NCBI GenBank assembly: GCA_032622095.1
Contig: CP136061.1
Coordinates: 92,855,845 to 92,919,844 of the forward strand
Reading direction: 5' to 3'
DNA from: Siphonodentalium dalli
Lineage: Eukaryota; Mollusca; Scaphopoda; Gadilida; Siphonodentaliidae
Length of the DNA: 64,000 nucleotides
How positions within the stretch are numbered: the first letter of the stretch is position 1; each line of letters opens with the position of its first letter. Shown here one piece after another: positions 44,936 to 58,600 of this stretch. The position numbers and the translations under genes were made by a program. Under the pieces are notes generated by a model that worked only from the letters and a program-made list of their open reading frames with translations, ran no database searches and was not told where the DNA came from.

Positions 44936-46696
44936 TATGAACATTCTTAAATTACTATAGCATTCTGATATATCCTCGGTACACATAAATAAAAATTAGG
45001 TTTAGAATTAGGCCACATTGAATATTAAACAACCAATGTGAAGGGTTAGTGTTGGAACTTTTCTTAACAACATATCTATTCATAGCTCCGATATATTCCG
45101 CATATATACAAACACATGAAATGTCAATATTTACAAACAGCACGAAGGAGCAACCATTCCAATTCATTTAGAATATAACATGCCGATATGTGTCGCGTAT
45201 AACTAAATGAAAAAGTTCACTAAACGATATTAAATAACATGTTAAACACCGATATAAACAAACACCTCGGATTCATGTTCGAATTAAAGTTCTTATACAA
45301 TCGTCAAATCCCCGTGCAGTATAATAGTAGATAGCATTTCGATTTATGTCACGTGAAAATAAACGAAAGATGTTCACATAACAACGCAACAAAGCAGGTT
45401 AAAGATCAATAGAAACACATAACGCGCAGCGCGCTAATGGTTAACGCGCGAATTCCCGTTATAATTAATCGCCTTGCACTTTTTGGCATCTGAATAACAA
45501 TTAAGAAACAACTACACCTTTTACCGGACTCGGGGTCGCACTACAACTTTTAATGCGTCTCAACCAAACCCATATTTATAAATAAAACGCCCAGCGACCA
45601 TAGGTATCAACAATTTCTACATTAGTATACACCCGAGGGGCGTAATGAATGCATCGAGATTGATACATGTGTATGACCCTGGATGAAAGTTAATATTTGA
45701 AAAAAATCACAACAACTATTATATTATATACACTCTTATAGGGGATTGTTCAAATATTAATTACCCAACGGACCTGAATATTTTTCCGATACTAATTAAC
45801 TGATTTAAAAGATAATCGATGGCTCATGCACGATCACTTCCCTATTGAACCAGAACAAATCAATAACTATTGCCGTCATCCCCCAGGTGCCCATTAATAA
45901 TATAATCGGGTAAAAGTGTAATCTGATAGTTTAATTACTTGAATATTTATGATTCGTCAAGCGGGGGTTTTATTCAATACCTGTTATATTAATTTTGTTG
46001 TGTTTTAACGTACATAACCTCGCGTCAAAGCCGGAATGAATAAGCGACTATAGTTGTACCTGTAAATGAGGACATACACTTTGTTCTGTGGACGATTATA
46101 ATTTAGCGCGTCGTTGTTTCTGGTGAGTTTGATGCATTAGTGTAATATGGATGTGGCGAGGATGGACGAACAGCATTATGTTATAACTCTTCGTCCTGGG
46201 AATACTGTTAAGTCTTGTATCTGGATTTCAGAGTTAAAGTTTCTACTTTCTCGTATGTATTATACTATAGAGGAAAGAGGCAAACTCCATTTGAATCGTC
46301 CAGACTGCTTCGTTCCAATATAAGATCAGATAGCATGTGTCAGCTCGATGTCACTCGGTTTATTGGGAAGTATTTTCTTATGTTTTCTTAACCTGCATGA
46401 GAAACTCTTACGGCCGAATTATGGTCTCTGGTATGGACCAGGCTTCGCGTAAACTACAGTCTAGACCAGGCCGAAACTACGGTGATCACGATGTGTTACC
46501 TAGCTTCGGCGCGAGTAAGTTGGGATTATTGGTGCTGGTCCGTATTCTCGTCTTTTTGAAGCTCAAGTTTACGTAAACCAAGGTTTGGCTTGTTATTGTC
46601 AGTCAAGCCTGTGTCGGTCTGTTCATAATTCTAATCATGTGGTGACGTACAAGTTCTGGTAACAGAAACATATGTATTTTTTTGGTTAACCACATA
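44936..46696. other. Mostly non-coding, with one dispersed repeat and two small ORFs
   Basis: 45440-45620 belongs to a dispersed family also seen at 54410-54850 and 60565-60800 (shared TTGCACTT-TTGGCAT, ACTCGG and TATAAATAAAACGCC-type pieces). 46147-46323 (+) is a 58-codon ORF (starts MDVARMDEQHYV) and 46337-46576 (+) a 79-codon ORF. Neither has a recognisable domain and I would not call them genes without transcript support. Confidence 0.45.
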
Positions 46697-47784
46697 CACT
46701 GTTAGAAATTACTGTCGGTTCGACGGTTTCGGGCCGTCATAGTCGACGGTCCCATACCGTTTCATCAGTTTGACGGTTTTTTACAGTTATTTTATGTGCC
46801 CATGAAAATTGTATAAATTAAATATTTTCGTGATTCAAAGTTATGCCGTCAAAATTCAATAGTATATTTATCGGCGACCATATTATATACGGCAATTACT
46901 CCATACAGTATGACTGAATCTTACTCTGCTGATATTTAATATTTATTATTTATCCGGTATTCCTTATGTGTTATGCGGATCCGTACGAATTATAAAAATG
47001 AGTAGGTAAGTTATTCTCATGGCGGGGTTAAGTTCCCGCTTTAGCACTCAGCTCATTTCTTCGCCATTTTACTTTGGCGTTGCATATTTGATCGTAAACT
47101 ATTGTTTTTGGGAAACTGTTATCTTTTCGATTGTTGACAGTTGTTGACTGACACAAGAGGATACAGGTACAATTAGCACGAGTTTCGATCTCAACCAATA
47201 ATGAAAACAATAAGAACAACAACTCAACGAGCAGCTATTACTCTTAGAATGTTGACAATCCAGTTGACAGTGTTCTGAAACTGATTGTTTCAAAGCACAT
47301 ACATGTACATTTACAAGAGAGAATATACATGTACTGTGCGCACCAGTGTAATCCACAAGAGCTTCAATGTCAACAACAATACCGTAAACAATGAACTGAC
47401 GCCGCGGATTGACGGATGATCACATATCTACAATTCCAACTTTAAAATTACACGGACCAATTCATCCCGTGTTCATCAATTTTCATTGAAACGTGTGGAT
47501 ATGAGACATTGTCATCATTCGCCATGTTTTCGTCAAGTTATTACGACAATTTACCGGGAGTACACTAATGGTTGGATGTTCTTGTCAAACTATCTTTGGC
47601 TGACTCACTGATATATTGATACTAAGTGTTGTGATACCAGTAAACAGTTTGATGCAAATTCATGGAAATTTCATGGAAAATGTGCGACTACAGGAGAACA
47701 TTCTCGCCAAGTCATTGCGAACAGTTATTATGGAATCTGCTGTTGTCTTGAAGGTTCCAATCCCAACTACCTGTTATTGATATC

Positions 47785-48268
47785 CAGTACCAGTCAAAAG
47801 AAGTGGTATATTAAGCGCGCTATTTTCGCGCCCAATATCGCAATAATATTGAAAGTGGAAACGCGTATAAGCATGTCGCTTGTGATATTATTGCAATATT
47901 TTGTGCTTAATATTGCGACATCTTGCGCTCAAAATTGTTACATTTAAATCAAATTATTTCTTCTTCTATATTGTTTATTGTATAAATAGAGACAATGTTT
48001 TAGATATGTATATAATTATAGTTGTAAATGCTATATGTACACTATATGTAAACTATATGCACAGTATGTATCTAATATAAATATAACACTATCGGGTCTG
48101 TATGAAATTTAGCGCGCTTAGTATCGCAATATTTTGCGTTCAATATTGCAATAATAAGAGGGACATATTTTTGGTATTGTGCTATAATCACGCGTTTTTC
48201 TAAATTAAGCACGCTCAATATCGCAATAAAGGTGCGCCTAAAAATACCACTTCTTCTGACTGGTACTG
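47785..48268. mobile_element. Inverted-repeat element nested in the CACTA-like element
   Basis: CAGTACCAGTCAAAAGAAGT and GGTAT at the left pair with ATACC and ACTTCTTCTGACTGGTACTG at the right. The interior is full of ATATTGCAATAAT and TAAGCGCGCT motifs. TA follows the right end, but TC precedes the left one, so the target duplication is not clean. Confidence 0.7.
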
Positions 48269-48468
48269 TATTTCATGATGTACGGATTCACCTGTTAAAA
48301 CAAAAACTATTTTTACAAGTGACTGGACAATTTCACGCCTTATATGTTACCAAAAAGTATGCCATTAAGATATCTTACTTTTACATGTACATAAATTTTA
48401 GTTTTAACTGTGAAACATGTAGCTTTGTTCTTTTTATGGCTTAAAAGGGCATGCCGATTCATGTTTTA

Positions 48469-48784
48469 GAATGGTCGAAATTAGTAGTACTCATAACTGA
48501 ATAGTGGTGGGTTGGCTTATCAGCTATTACTAGTATCGTTTTGTTCTTTACAGCCATATGTATACAGTAGTTAGTGAAAGGCGAACACATTACGCGTGCG
48601 CATCCTTTTCCGGATTAAATTCTACGCGGCAGATAACAAGCTTGATCCTCTGCAAACTGCAAAGTTTCTTAAGTATTGTCTATCACTTTATGCATTGAGG
48701 ATTTACATTTCATCAAAACTATGATCGTAACATAAGAACTAACATGTATTTTTCAGTTACGAATAATACTAGTTTCGACCATTC
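48469..48784. mobile_element. Second nested foldback in the CACTA-like element
   Basis: GAATGGTCGAAATTAGTAGT and CATAACTG at the left pair with CAGTTACG and ACTAGTTTCGACCATTC at the right; arms of about 33 bp with five or so mismatches. Confidence 0.7.
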
Positions 48785-49129
48785 AAAAACATATGAATCG
48801 TAATGCCTACCGGAAAATCATATTGTCACCATGGGAACCTGGCTAATTCTATGGTAAATTAGCAAATAAAGAGCAAAAAATTGGTGTTGACCCATGAAAA
48901 ATACCACTGGTCTGACCTTTATTAGTTACGGTCTTGATATTAATTAAACGGTGCTGAACCGTAAAAAATACAACGGTCTGACAGTTACTGGTTACGGTCT
49001 GCCAGTTACTTAAACGGTTTTATACCGTGGAACATTCTACGGCCTGACCGTATGTTTAACGGTCAAATGTTGGCGGCGATGTTGCGCGTCTCAGACCGTT
49101 AAAGCGACGGTATTTTCACTAACAGTGTA

Positions 49130-51177
49130 GGAATTGTGTTATATTGGTATGCCGTGTAGATGTTAGATTATAATTATATATGCACAGGACACAATACAAT
49201 ATAATATATTCGATAATAATGTGTGTTATAGGTAATAGTCTACAACTGAGACCTACATGTAGTACCCACCCCCGCCCGGTCTGAGATTTTTTGTATAAAC
49301 CGAGACTTGAACCTGAGACGAGAATATCAATTTCTGGTTTCGCATTATAACAATACATATTGGTAATTTGATTGCAAATCGTGCGTGCGTTTAGTTGGCT
49401 TTACAATGGTGTTTTATTTAAAATATCCGTGTGTCGTTTGAAGCATACTACCGTTAGATGGATTAAGACACATTTTCGTGCTATTATTCTACGCGCAATA
49501 TGTTATCGATGGGTGTGGTCGACACGGATAAATAAAGATGATAGAAGTTTTGCAATCGGAACGTAATTCGCGTTGGATGCGGGTGTCCTTAGTTCCGTGT
49601 TTCTGAAATGAATGGAGGTCGGAGCTAGTTTTGAAAGCACTAATTCATCATTTGGGAATAAATTATTGCTGGACTGGATATGAAATATAACAGGAAAAAC
49701 TATCAAAATTATATTAAAACAAAACGAAAAATTGTGGTACAAAATAAGGACATATCCGATTAAATTGAATTAAATTAAATGGGACCCCCTCCCCTGCTCC
49801 AGTTTCTTAAGCCTTGACATTCCAAATATGTTTATTTGTCATAATTTGTCTTTTAAAATGGATTTGGAAAAAAATTATATGGCATTGAAAATATCTGCGA
49901 TCGGGACTCAGATACAACCCACCCACTCGGACCTTGTATTCTGGATTTTTTTTAAGACCCCCCCCCCCCCACAATAATGTTCAATAACTTCAACCACGGT
50001 GATAGTTAGTTAGAATCTTTCTAAATATTCAACTTATTGAAAATTCCCAAGTCCGCGAAATTACATTGCAGCCCCACCTGTCAACCCCACACCTCAATGA
50101 ATTGAAAATTTCCAACAGGTACCTCATTATTTCCACTTGTTGGAAATTCCCACCTGATATCCCCTATAATAATGGTTCGAAATGTTTTCAGATGATAACC
50201 ATTTCAGTTCAAACATTTGACCGAAATTAGGAAAAGAATCGAGTTTTGGTACCGGTACCAGCTGCTAAAGTTTGACCAAAGTTTGGTTGCGACAACAACC
50301 ATGAGTATTTTTAGGAAACCCGACGTTCCAACTTTAAAACACCACGTTCACAGCATGACTTAAATATAAGACATGGACTTGACAATTCCAGCCGTTACCA
50401 TACAGTCATAATAGTCACGAACAGGGGAGTGGCGACATGAGCGAAACATGCAGGGACATGACTAAAGGGGTTTTGTAGGGGTCGGGGTGTTCAACTTTGA
50501 ATTTCTTTGCACCCCACTAAATTCACAATTCCAGAGACAACTGAATATCTCCTCTTTAAGTTTGCAATAGTATAATTGATACATGTATATACCTCATTGT
50601 CAGAACCAGTTAGAAATTACGAACCTAACCCAATAACCCAGGTATGGGTGGGGTGGAATGACTTGAACTGAATGTAATTTTAGTATATTTTGACTCAAAG
50701 TTGAACAATATATAGTTGGTTCTTGATCTGAACACACAATATATTACACTAAACATTGAATGGAAAGGACCCCGGTGGTCCCGTCGGTAGAATGCTAAGT
50801 GTATTATGCCGCCATATCCAGTCTAGCTCTGACGAAGCTGGTTCTGACACAGACAAGCGCGGATTCGCGATCCACGCTAAGTGAGGATAACCTGATTCGT
50901 GTATCTGGGCAAATTTGTCGGTTACTTTCCGGGGTTACAGGTTTTTAGCGCCAATCGTAGGGTATTGGAATGATAGAGGGCTCCCGAAAGCTAGAAACAT
51001 GGTGAGCATACACATTATGGCAATTATTGGACCAATAATATTGATCGATTGTAATTAATTTAGAACAATGACGCTGTGTTATGACTATTTGAATATCATA
51101 TTTATGAAACTAACTTACATCGGCATGAGTATTTGTTATTCCGGAACACCTCAGTGCGGTGATATACACCACATTAA
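49130..51177. other. Non-coding stretch; TTGGAAATTTCCAAC-type motifs
   Basis: Several short palindromic pieces of the type GTTGGAAATTTCCAAC recur at 50036-50160 and again at 51560-51960, with poly-C runs at 49960 and 51538. Contains the SINE at 50765. No gene recognised. Confidence 0.45.
50765..50960 (+). mobile_element. tRNA-derived SINE, copy 2
   Basis: Head CCCCGGTGGTCCCGTCGGTA (A-box TGGTCCCGTCGG), then TGACGAAGCTGGTTCTGAC where the B-box lies in copy 1. Tail TTCGTGTATCTGGGCAA and ACTTTCCGGGG. Same family as 33300-33508, opposite strand; its B-box is more degraded. Confidence 0.78.
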
Positions 51178-52566
51178 GGGCGCGTACACATGGCCAGCAA
51201 GAAAATATCAGGTATGCCCCATGTGACTTACTTGACCAATGAAATAAATAATACCGGAAAATATCCGACGAAGGCAGCGCGCTGATATTTTATCGCCAAT
51301 TGGTGATATGCGTTCACCTTGATAGGTGGCCATCGGTATCCGTTAACTAATCTCGCAGGGATATGATCGTAACAATTCAAGCACTCGAGTTATGATCCAT
51401 CAATAGTATCGTCTGTTTCAACATACTACGTATTTCCATTTTATATCGGTTGTCAGAACCTCTGATGTATTATATATACATGTATATACGTGTGTACAGA
51501 GACGTGGCGACAGGGAGGGGGATTGGGGTGTGTCTCACCCCCCCAACTTTGGTCAATATTTTCAACAGTTGGACATTTCATACCTGCCAAACATTAGTTG
51601 GAAAGTTCACACCAACAATAGGTTGAAAATGTTTTTTTAGTTTGATTTTCAAAAAAATTCTTGGGGGAATTAATTGTTTTTGGACCAATATTTGCATAGA
51701 TTCATATTTTTGATAAACATTTTGGTCTGAAATGGTCATCAGTTGGAAACTTTCCAACCTCAGGGGGGGGGTGACAGTTTGGAAATTTCCAACACTTTGA
51801 AAGCTTGTGTCCTGGTCCCTCCCCCGTGGTCAGTCAAAAGTCAAAAACAGCTAGTTAATTTAAGAAAACAATAACGTCATACATTTGGTCAACATTGTCA
51901 TTGGAATTGTCATCAGATGTAAATTTTCCAACCTAAGTGGGGTTTCAGGTTTGAAGGTGCAAGGGGGTGCAAATGGAATTGGAAAACTTGTGTTTGGTCT
52001 GATTCTGATTCAAGGGGGGAGGGGTGCAGTTAGAATTTCCCAAGATGGACACCCCGAACGGAAACCCTCTGCGTGTATGGGGATGCTTTATAATTTGGTA
52101 CCTCGCATGCCTTGATTTAGTTGTTTTACTTTAATTTGGACTGTATGCATAGAGGGGATGCATAGATGAACCAAACCAAAATTTTGACCAAAAGTAGGAA
52201 GATGTGCAACTAGTTACACTGGTTGGAATATCAAGTAATGAGAACATACATCAGAGCTCGCCGCGTCCCTGAACACACATCCCTACTCCAACGACGAGGG
52301 CGCTTCCTTTCTCGTTAAAATAGGTGGCATTTTAAATTTTCCATAACACTTTATAACTCTATGAATATTCGATATGGACTATAGGTTGTTTGTCCGCAGT
52401 AATTCACTTCAACAAACACGACTAACACTAGTCACATTGAGCTCAATCAACATCAACTAACCCGCCGCTTTCTCACGGGCGTAATCTTTGCAGCAAGAAA
52501 ATAGAGTACAATTGTACCTGATATTTTCTTGCAGATATTTTCTTGCAGCTTCATGTGAACGAGCCC
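51178..52566. mobile_element. PIF/Harbinger-like non-autonomous element
   Basis: TAA at 51175-51177 and 52567-52569. The ends are GGGCGCGTACACATGGCC and, inverted, GGGCTCGTTCACATGAAGC, then GCAAGAAAATATC(AGGTA) in both; in the right arm the GCAAGAAAATATC block is doubled. GGGC ends with a 3-bp TAA duplication fit PIF/Harbinger. It contains the TTGGAAATTTCC-rich stretch (51560-51960) and no transposase. Confidence 0.78.
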
Positions 52567-52569
52567 TAA

Positions 52570-53425
52570 GGCTTCCCTTGAAATATTATACCCCGTGATA
52601 AATAAGTACACATATATTGCTTCATGGTAGAAACAATGTCGCTCAGCATATTAGCGTTAACTACTCTATGATCTTTCAATGCCAATCTCCAATAATGAGT
52701 AGCAATGTCGCGTGAGTGTGTGAACTTAACGGTGTAAAACACAGAAAGCACAGATTGATCCAATAATATGTTTATTGACGTATGCGTGTTGGCCTTGCCC
52801 GTGAATGGTTTGTCTTGGAACAACATAATAATTTCGCAGTTGCGTGTAGCAGTTTGCTTCTAACCACATGTACATGTTCAACAGCATGTGTGTATGTTAT
52901 GTAAGGCGTTCATTGGCCTACTTGTAGGGGCCAATACAAGAATGATACAGAATTTTATTCACGGAAATGGCTATTAAATTATTTACCAATTGTTTCAGAA
53001 AATTTGGTATATATATAGCAGCAATGCCTATTGGTTGTGCTTGTATGCCCCGTTGTGGTGTGTTATTGTCAAATATAGGCTTTCATGATATGAGAAATTT
53101 GTATCGATGAGTTTGAAGAAGCATTGAGGGTTCCGGGATATTTGTTTTCAACTAAAACTATTTCACTTACTTTTAAGGTTCAAGTGCATGGAATTACATG
53201 TTTCGAACAAGAAATGCTACAAGCAAGACAATACTGCTGAATATATTACCATAATATGCCTATAATTGTATAATTGAACATACCTTACTTATTATATTTA
53301 GGAGCGTACCTCGGCGTTAGTATAATTTTTCTCCCATTCATATGTACTAAATGTCAGGTTTTGGTAACATATATATACGAGTGCAGCTCGGCGTTGGGTA
53401 TAATCCGCCTTCATATTTCAATTAT
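52570..53425. other. Non-coding stretch, nothing recognised
   Basis: AT-rich; the longest frame (52566-52826, minus) straddles the end of the previous element and has no known motif. Confidence 0.4.
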
Positions 53426-53740
53426 ATAGGAGGCCAAATGTATATTTAATATCTTATTACGCTTAAGTGTAATTCAGATTTTCATTACGCTTAAACATAA
53501 TGCAGTTATGCTTAAGGATATTGTCAGTATACTTAAGTGTAACACCATTATGCTTAAGCATAATTCAAATTTCATCTCTCAAAACTCCCCTGAATCTGAA
53601 AAAGGATGCAGCCAATTACTGGTGCTAGTAAAATTTGACATATATTTACCTTTGATGATACTCTTATGTGTAATGTAGTAAGGCTATGATAATCAATAAT
53701 TATTACGCTTAAGGTAAATGAATTATTATTATTAGCGTAA
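53426..53740. mobile_element. Diverged relative of the CTTAAG-palindrome element
   Basis: Starts ATAGGAGGCCAAATGTATAT and TTTAATATC, matching the terminus of 33738-35040, followed by ATTACGCTTAAGTGTAAT-type palindromes (53458-53570) and one more at 53700. The right terminus is not preserved. Confidence 0.6.
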
Positions 53741-53785
53741 TAGCATTCCCACCATACAATTATGGATTTATAGATTTACACTATA

Positions 53786-55626
53786 AAGCCCCTGTCACAC
53801 TCATATCAGGCCGGCGCTCTCATTGCGCTGCAAAAGTATCAAAGCGCCCACCTAAACGCACTAAGGTCTCCAAGAACCGATTGGTGACGCAGTGGACACT
53901 GGCAACAACGGGCGAGGATCTCCATGGTCGCCCATAGGTGCCAGAGCGCCGCGCTTGTTTTATGCATGCACAAAACAAGCGCAGAGGCTCGGCGTTCTGA
54001 CCAGGACGTAGTACTGTCACCGTGACAGTGCAAAGCAAAGCGTCAAGCGAGCGACGTGAGCGTTATGTGGACGTAACAAGAGCGCATATTAGCTTCTCGT
54101 GGTAGCAGCAAGAAATTAATCTTGTCTTTTGCGACTACAGTAAGCTTAATCAAATTCTCACTACGTGCCTTTCCCGTCCTTTATACGCTCAATGAGGCTC
54201 TGTCCAAAACTTATTGCGTTATTTCTGCGCTGTCATGGGGTGCTATGGACTGGTTCTCGCTCATATAACGTCCACATTGTGCTGCCACTGCGACTCTGGC
54301 GCTCGCTTTACGCCCAAGCGTTATACATGGCGTTCTTCCAGCGTTTACAGCAGGTTTACAGTACGATCCCACTTTGAAATGCGGTCTGCTCATACCACTG
54401 TCACAATCCGCAAGAGAAACAATGTCAGAATGTCAGAAATGGTAACGCGCTCAAGATCATATATTATAAACCCAAGAATGTAATTGTAGAATATAAAATA
54501 TATTGGTTTTGCGAGTGACCAACTCAGAATTCCGTTAAATAACAATAACAAACAGCACCTAATTAACGAACCGGTGGCCGACTCGACCGTCTCCGACCAC
54601 AACCCCCAGTGGGCTGCAGAAATTTCTTTCATTTGTAATTGACATATAGTTTATCACAAACCAAAAATCAACATTAATCAACGTTGATTAACACAATAAA
54701 CGAAATTGAATTTCCCCAACTACATGCACCTTACGGGACTCGGCCTCCAGCTCGCAGTTTGACTTTTAATCATCCCAAAAATTCCCATTCTATAAATAAA
54801 ACTAATAAAACACCCATTGATAATGTCAGCCCGCACGCGAAACGAGAAACTCCCCACCAGTTATACATGCGGCGCGCGTGACAAGCTATGCTCCTATCCC
54901 GCTTATCACGTTTTCATCGCCCTTTTGTACGACCCATTGCGTTCCTGCTTTGTCAAGTCTCACGCTCTCACTGCGTTTCCTCCACGCCGTAAACGCTCTT
55001 AATGCGCTCAAGTCGTTGTCATTGCGTTGTTAGTACGCTTTGCGCTGTCATGGCGACGGTACTACGCCTGGTCAGAACGCCGAACCTCCACGCTTGTTTT
55101 GTGCATGCACAAAACAAGCGCGGCGCTCTGGCGCTCTGGGGCGATCACGGAGACCCTCTCCCGTCCTAGCCAGTGTCCACTGCGTCACCAATACGTTCTT
55201 GGATACCTTACTGCGCTTTGCTTGGCGCTTTGATTATTTTTCAGCGCAATGCAAGCGCCAGCATGATCGCAGCGGAGTGTGACAGTAGTTTAATCGGACA
55301 GCTAATCTATTGCGGAGTGTTGGGTATTTTCCCCACAACCTAAGAACTGTCTATGACTGGAGAACGCAGGAGGCGCTATCTATACTCTCCGCGCCCGCGC
55401 AGAGAACGTTTTGCGAACTTATTGAGAACGTATTAGCATCACAATGACACCGACTTGAACGCACTAAGAGCGTGAGACTTGACAGAGTAGGAACGCAATA
55501 GGAGCACACTTTGTTTTAAAAGTTTGACAATTTTCGAGAGTTTTCGGCGCTCCTCCTGCGTGTTACTCATATTTTGGTACTTTTGCAGCGCAGTGAGAGC
55601 GCCGACCTGAGTGTGGCAGGGGTTTT
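53786..55626. mobile_element. Large inverted-repeat element with palindromic modules
   Basis: The ends AAGCCCCTGTCACACTC and, inverted, AAACCCCTGCCACACTC continue in both as GGCGCTCTCA(T/C)TGCGCTGC and AAAAGTA. Inside, 53825-54070 and 55030-55275 form a second pair of long inverted arms. Each carries a palindrome centred on TGCATGCA: imperfect at 53951-53982, perfect over 30 bp at 55091-55120. 54410-54850 between them is a copy of another dispersed family. The target duplication is unclear (TAA-like at left). Confidence 0.65.
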
Positions 55627-55629
55627 AGT

Positions 55630-58600
55630 GCAAATGAATTGCACTTATTGACTTCCATAATTAGATTAAGTTACCACCCCCGGTATATTGTTTTATTTAT
55701 ATATTATTTTTATATAAAATACTATAATAAAATTTTAAACAAAATTCCCGGATTCCTGTCATGGATTCGCACATGTTGGTTGTATTTATCCGATGCATCA
55801 TTACTGAAAATTTGAATTGTGTCTCCCATAACTGTCATTTTGCATTTTGATAAAAACAAGTACAAGAAATAATACCAGAAACAAATTTCAAAGTGGATTC
55901 TAAGGACCCATGCATGTTGATAGGAAATTATTTAACATATTTTACATATAATAACAAAAATTGCTTCACAACAGACCGACAGTTAATTTGTCATATGCAC
56001 ATGGTGTGCAAATATCAAGGTGTGAAGGGATCAATATACTGAGTTACAAGATATCAAATATGACATTTCCTATTAATGCGATGCCCATGTATCAATGGCA
56101 AATTTGACTAAGTTGTCCATACCGGTAGACTACGTACATGAAAGAATCTACATATTTTTTTGGAATACCTGTTCTCCAGCTGAGAATATCACCATATAAT
56201 TTGACATGGCCTAATATTTCTGATTGGAAAATTGAACACATAACTTTAGAAATGCTCTATTGCAACTGCATGCAGATACTACGAATTGTGTTGAGTTGTG
56301 GAACACTGCCATGTACAAGTGGAAGATTCAGGTTGAATAAATACAAACAGAGTGTCCACCTGAATTTGTTGACATTTTTTTAGGTACAAAAATGTCTGTA
56401 ACTCAAACAATAATTAGCCTATTAACTAAACTGACAAAACAGGTTTTCAGATTTGTGATCACCAATATGAGTTCTACAAATAAGATAAAAAGTGAAAGGA
56501 CGAATTTGAAATTTCATGTACTAAACCAATAGTCACAGTGCCACATATGCGGGCACACTGCCCACACACACACTGCCACAAACTGCAGACATATTAAGAC
56601 AAAGTCAAAATGTTAACGAAAATAAAACAAAGTTAAAAACATTCTTTAAAAGTTGCAACAAAACAAAAATAACAATTGTAGTACTCAACGATTGAATGTA
56701 AACCACATATTTTCTCAGTTATAAAAGTAGTTGGGTAGTTTTTCTTGCCGTTGGTTGAGAATGTTCACCAAAAACGATATACCGGTATTTCCATTCACTC
56801 GTATTCGACGGAATTTGACACTGAAAGACCGATTAAAATAAATCATAATAAAGCCAACAACCGTTACTAAAATGAAATAAACGTAAAATTAATACTCGGT
56901 TAATATATAGCCTTGATTATGAAATAATCAATTTTATTTTCTAGGGAGCGTACTAAATTAAATAGGTCCGGGACTCCGGTACCCATTTAACAACAGGATG
57001 TACATTTTATATACGGTCATGCGCAGTCTCTTTGTCCACCATTTATCGGGAAAAGAATCAATATTTATTTTGTCCAATCATAATTCCCGTAATTCCTTTT
57101 ATATCAGAATTCATTTTAACGTCCCGTTGGTTGTGTTATTTGTCGCGACATAATAGTCAATAATATCTTTTTTCAACTTCTATAAGTACAAAAATCACTG
57201 TTTATTTACGGGAACACGTGTTTCGATATTTCAATGTTCGGCGTCAGACACGTCCCAGTACAATTTTCTTCTATTTAGTTACTACTATCTTTCCTAATTC
57301 ACCTCGGGGCTTTATACATAGATTGTAGTTATCAGTGCAATACTTTAATTATGTTGCACAAATGAACAATTGGCTAATGCTAATTTTTGCACGAAATTGG
57401 CACAAATGGTACCGCTACCACTTCCGGATATTTGTCACATCGTTGTTCCGTTTTGTTGGATACCCGTTTTATCCATGCATTCCTACTTTTGGCAGTATTC
57501 GTGAATAAGGAACAGGGAATTCCCTGATAAGGAACGGCGAATTGGTAGCTCGGTTTACTCTATGTTTCCGGATTGGGACAAATACGCCATATTTCATATT
57601 CTTTACGAGAAAGCTACTATTTTACTCCAAAAATAACAGTGATCAGGGCACAACTACTACATAGTGATATGTACTCTATAAGACTGTGGTATTTACAATT
57701 ACATTGATCTTTTAACTTAAGTTTTACCGTCCTGTAAATGCCAGCTTTGGTTACTATGAGTCAGGACGAAACAACTACACAAGTTTAAGTTAACTTAAGT
57801 AATTTATGTTTATTCTTAATTTTAACCTGCCATTTCATGTTTGTCAGGGTTCTCCTAACTATTAGTAAAGGCGAGATTGCCTACATTGAGCTGGACTCAA
57901 CTTTGTTGCGAGTTACAACACACAAACCGGGTTACCTTTCATAAAAAAGGTACAGATCAAACGACTTGGATTTCCTTTTAATGTTACGCCAAGTGACTTC
58001 AGCGCTTGGTATAAATGAGTAAAGTGTGTGTTGGGGCAACAAACATGTGCTGCTGTCCCACAATGTGATTTTTAAGTACAAAGGGATTAAGACATTGTGG
58101 ACACTGGCATACATTTAACAATAGCAAACGGTACTATCACGATGGAATATTCTTTTGCAATTGGACATAGCTCGATGCGCGCTTGAGTTGCTCACACCCA
58201 CTTATTCTATACTTCTTAGAGAGCTTCTACATGCATCCAGATGTTCAAGTGCATTGGTCAATTAACTAACATGAGCTCGTTAGCTCATATTTGATTTGCC
58301 CATCGGTGGTATTATTCCAGGGTGGTTGGTCAATGTTGGCTTGGCTGTATTCTGGCGATTTTGACATACATAAGTAATCACACTTACATTAAAATTTTAA
58401 AATGACATAGACAGTTTTCTAGTACTTATGGCTGTTGAGACATTGTCGAACAGTGTTCGGGATCTCTTTTGGGGCAAATAGAACAATATGGTTGGCATTT
58501 TGACAATTATTTTGCGTTTAGTTTTATCCCTAAAATATTTCTTCGCTTGGTTACTTATTAGGCTGTTCGCGGGACTATGGGTAGTTTCTTGCACATAAAG

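Larger units (their letters stand above)
46697..49127. mobile_element. CACTA (EnSpm)-like non-autonomous element
   Basis: TA at 46695-46696 and 49128-49129. The ends are CACTGTTAGAAATTAC and, inverted, CACTGTTAGTGAAAATAC. Sub-terminal ACGGT/ACCGT repeats follow at both sides (46712-46780 and 48940-49105). CACTG ends with a 2-bp duplication and dense sub-terminal repeats fit CACTA. No transposase; 2,431 bp including two nested elements. Confidence 0.72.

Noticed and set aside
53820-55282. Pairs of similar ORFs (72 and 80 codons) with shared peptides
   Set aside because: They come from inverted arms of one DNA element; similarity appears on opposite strands and in several frames.
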